A stretch of 64,000 bases of DNA from Nonomuraea sediminis (GTDB taxonomy: Bacteria; Actinomycetota; Actinomycetes; Streptosporangiales; Streptosporangiaceae). The stretch covers positions 62,001 through 126,000 of the forward strand of contig NZ_JAHDTI010000006.1 of the NCBI RefSeq assembly GCF_018531495.1, read 5' to 3'. The notes under the pieces were generated by a model that was not told the origin of the DNA, did no database searches, and worked only from the letters and a program-made list of their open reading frames with translations. Both the position numbers and the translations under genes were made by a program. Shown one piece after another: positions 62,237 to 64,000 of this stretch (position 1 is the stretch's first letter; every line of letters starts with the position of its first letter).

Positions 62237-62715
62237 TGCCGTTCGTCATTGCCGCCGTGGTCATCGTGGGCGTGGTGAGCGCGCTCAACCTGGTGCTGAC
62301 GCTGGCGGTGATCCGCCGACTGCGGCACGTCGAGGAGCACGGCGGCGCCGTCACGCCGTCGCTGCTGCCGGTGGGCGCGACGATCCCCGAACTCGCCCAG
62401 GTGGGCCGCCCGGCGGTGATCGGCTTCTTCGACACCGAGTGCGACGCCTGCACCGCCCAGCTCCAGCCCTTCCTCGACCTGGCACGCGCCTACACTCCCG
62501 AACGGGTACTCGCCGTGGTGTCGGGACCGGGCGACGAGAAGTACACCGGCAGGCTGCGCGACAGCGCCCGCGTCATCGCCGAACCCGCGGGCGGCCCGGT
62601 CTGCCTGGCCTTCGCCAACTCCGCGTTCCCGGCCTTCTACCTGCTCGACGAGGCGGGCACGGTCAGGTCACGCGCGGTGACCGTGGCCGGGCTCGGCACG
62701 CCTGTCACCGCATGA
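62236..62715 (+). CDS. MauD/TlpA-like thioredoxin-fold protein
   Basis: 159 residues. One N-terminal membrane anchor (FVIAAVVIVGVVSALNLVLT), then an extracytoplasmic thioredoxin-like domain with redox pair C-x2-C in FFDTECDACTAQLQPFLD and the cis-Pro region SAFPAFYLLDEAGTVRSR. It resembles MauD, which works with MauE. Role: catalyse or isomerise disulfides in the peptide outside the membrane. Coupled to mauE (TGATG) and to the ABC transporter gene (ATGA overlap). Confidence 0.88.
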   Translation: MPFVIAAVVIVGVVSALNLVLTLAVIRRLRHVEEHGGAVTPSLLPVGATIPELAQVGRPAVIGFFDTECDACTAQLQPFLDLARAYTPERVLAVVSGPGDEKYTGRLRDSARVIAEPAGGPVCLAFANSAFPAFYLLDEAGTVRSRAVTVAGLGTPVTA

Positions 62716-64000
62716 CCGACCAGGCACCGCCCGGGCCCGGCGAATCACCGACCGGGCCGGGAGAGCTGGCACGCCGGGTGGCCGTCGTCTGGGGGCTCGC
62801 CTGGCAGGCGGCGCCGGTGGCCGCCTTGGCCGCCGCGTTCGCAGTCGTCGTCGGCGGCGCGCTGCCCGCGGTGGCCGCCTGGCTCACCAAGCTGATCTTC
62901 GACGGCCTGGCGGCCGGCCGGAACGTCCTGCTCCCCGCCCTCCTGCTGGCCGCGTGCGGCGTGGTCACCGCCCTGCTGCCCCACCTGACCGACTACGCCG
63001 ACGGCCGCCTGCGCCGCGCCCTGGACCTGCTGACCAAGCAGCGCCTGCTCGACGCGGTCAACCGCTTCGTCGGCCTGGGCCCCTTCGAGAACCCCGACTT
63101 CCGCGACCGGCTCAGGCTGGCCGAGCAGTCGGGCAGCGGCGCCTCGAGCCAGATCCTGAGCCCGTGCCTGGCGCTGGCGCGTGGGCTGGTGACCCTGGCC
63201 GGGTTCGTGACCGCGCTGGTCGTGCTGAGCCCGGTCATGACCGCCGTCGTGCTGCTGTCCGCGCTGCCGTCCCTGGGCGTCCAGCTCTCGCTCAGCAGGC
63301 GGCGGGTGGGCTTCAACTGGCGGGTCAGCCCCGCGATGCGCCGCCAAGCCTTCTACGCCGAGCTCCTCACCGAGGTCGAGCCCGCCAAGGAGGTACGCCT
63401 TTTCGGCCTGGGCGGCTACCTGCGCGACCGCCTGCTGGGCGAGATCCGCGCCGTCAACGGGCAGGAACAGGCGCTCGACCGTAGGGCGCTGACCGGGCAC
63501 GGACTGCTGGCGCTCCTGGGAGGGGTGATCGGCGGGGCCGGGCTGGTCTGGGCGGTCACCGGCGGCCGGATGGGCGTGGGCGACGTGGCGGTCTTCGCCG
63601 CCGCCGTGGCCGGAGTGCAGGCCGCCCTTTCGAGCGGGGTCGCCCAGTTCTCGCGGCTGCACCAGGCGCTGCTCATCTTCGGCCACTTCCGCGCCGTCGT
63701 GGGCGCCGCCCCCGACCTGCCCATCCGGCTGCCGCCTCGCCCCCTGACGTGCCCGCTCGCCGGGATCGAGCTGCGCGATGTCTGGTTCCGATACAGCGAC
63801 GACCATCCGTGGGTGCTGCGCGGGTTGAATCTCACGATCCCGTTCGGCCGCGCCGTCGCGCTGGTCGGCCTGAACGGCGCCGGCAAGTCGACGCTGGTCA
63901 AGCTGCTGTGCCGGTTCTACGACCCGCAGCGCGGCACGGTGCTGTGGAACGGCGTCGACCTGCGCGATGCCGACCCCGCCGACCTGCGCGCCCGGATCGC
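62712..64000 (+). CDS. ABC transporter, fused membrane and ATP-binding domains (truncated by window end)
   Basis: At least 429 residues from ATG 62712, open at the window end. N-terminal transmembrane domain with about six helices (WQAAPVAALAAAFAVVVGGA onward), then the nucleotide-binding domain from about residue 350: IELRDVWFRYSDDHPWVLRG, and Walker A VGLNGAGKSTLVKL. The signature motif, Walker B and the stop are outside the window. It is an ABC-B-type half-exporter like those that export peptides. No N-terminal C39 peptidase domain is present, so leader removal would need another protease, possibly the S26 protein at 60039. Confidence 0.9.
   Translation, partial: MTDQAPPGPGESPTGPGELARRVAVVWGLAWQAAPVAALAAAFAVVVGGALPAVAAWLTKLIFDGLAAGRNVLLPALLLAACGVVTALLPHLTDYADGRLRRALDLLTKQRLLDAVNRFVGLGPFENPDFRDRLRLAEQSGSGASSQILSPCLALARGLVTLAGFVTALVVLSPVMTAVVLLSALPSLGVQLSLSRRRVGFNWRVSPAMRRQAFYAELLTEVEPAKEVRLFGLGGYLRDRLLGEIRAVNGQEQALDRRALTGHGLLALLGGVIGGAGLVWAVTGGRMGVGDVAVFAAAVAGVQAALSSGVAQFSRLHQALLIFGHFRAVVGAAPDLPIRLPPRPLTCPLAGIELRDVWFRYSDDHPWVLRGLNLTIPFGRAVALVGLNGAGKSTLVKLLCRFYDPQRGTVLWNGVDLRDADPADLRARI

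Overview
The window comes from a high-G+C actinomycete, most likely a Streptosporangiales/Nonomuraea-type or Streptomyces-like organism. The evidence is GC-rich third codon positions, many GTG starts with 1-4 nt stop/start overlaps, and a recognisable actinomycete core block: osaC / osaA-osaB-ftsK-rodZ-like-rimO-pgsA-cinA-clgR, with rnj-dapA further along. No rRNA, tRNA or CRISPR array was recognised. All similarity statements are from recalled family knowledge; no search was run.

Layout. 1-3.5 kb: a truncated DmpA-type aminopeptidase diverges from an SDR-TetR pair across a palindromic operator; then a Nei/Fpg DNA glycosylase and clgR. 3.8-11.6 kb: cinA(pncC), pgsA, rimO, a RodZ-like protein and ftsK, all on the minus strand. 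The block is interrupted between pgsA and cinA by a TnpB-only IS200/IS605-type element (5.0-6.28 kb) with a divergent Phd/YefM antitoxin gene. 11.8-19 kb: the osmotic-stress module osaB, osaA (a soluble hybrid kinase with six near-identical 92-residue HAMP units) and osaC (RsbW-like/PAS/GAF/PP2C).

19-32.7 kb: an accessory catabolic island. It encodes an oxidative uronate pathway: mutarotase, uronate dehydrogenase, an enolase-superfamily enzyme, glucarate dehydratase, 5-dehydro-4-deoxyglucarate dehydratase and 2-oxoglutarate semialdehyde dehydrogenase, plus an ABC importer without its ATPase. Two regulators are present. A LacI protein has three GCAAYCGGTTG(C) palindromes near it, and an IclR protein has three GTYCA-N6-TGRAC boxes in front of the importer, iclR itself and glucarate dehydratase. 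The island lies between osaC and rnj/dapA, which are close neighbours in Streptomyces coelicolor.

32.7-41.6 kb: a DUF402 protein, a LuxR-type two-component pair with an ABC exporter, rnj, dapA, a GntR/UTRA regulator and radC with a low-complexity tail. 42-44.2 kb: a class A penicillin-binding protein. 44.2-44.84 kb: a dense array of hairpins including a 79-bp tandem repeat with a compensatory base-pair change, possibly an undescribed structured RNA or element end. 44.9-46.8 kb: a small unknown protein and three tandem paralogous proteins made only of two GntR winged helices. 47.3-53 kb: an R2-like diiron protein, an EamA transporter with divergent MocR regulator, an ABM-domain protein with divergent CGNR regulator, a GNAT protein and MenA. 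53.1-59.8 kb: a purine salvage operon (NCS1 permease, adenine deaminase, adenosine deaminase-family enzyme) with a PucR regulator, TenA and a small S1-domain protein.

60-64 kb: the best candidate for an undescribed system. It holds an S26 peptidase, an ArsR-type regulator with a palindromic operator, a 60-residue peptide with eight C-terminal cysteines, a strong intercistronic hairpin, a MauE-like membrane redox protein, a MauD-like thioredoxin-fold protein and an ABC exporter running off the window end. The layout suggests production, disulfide oxidation and export of a cysteine-rich peptide.
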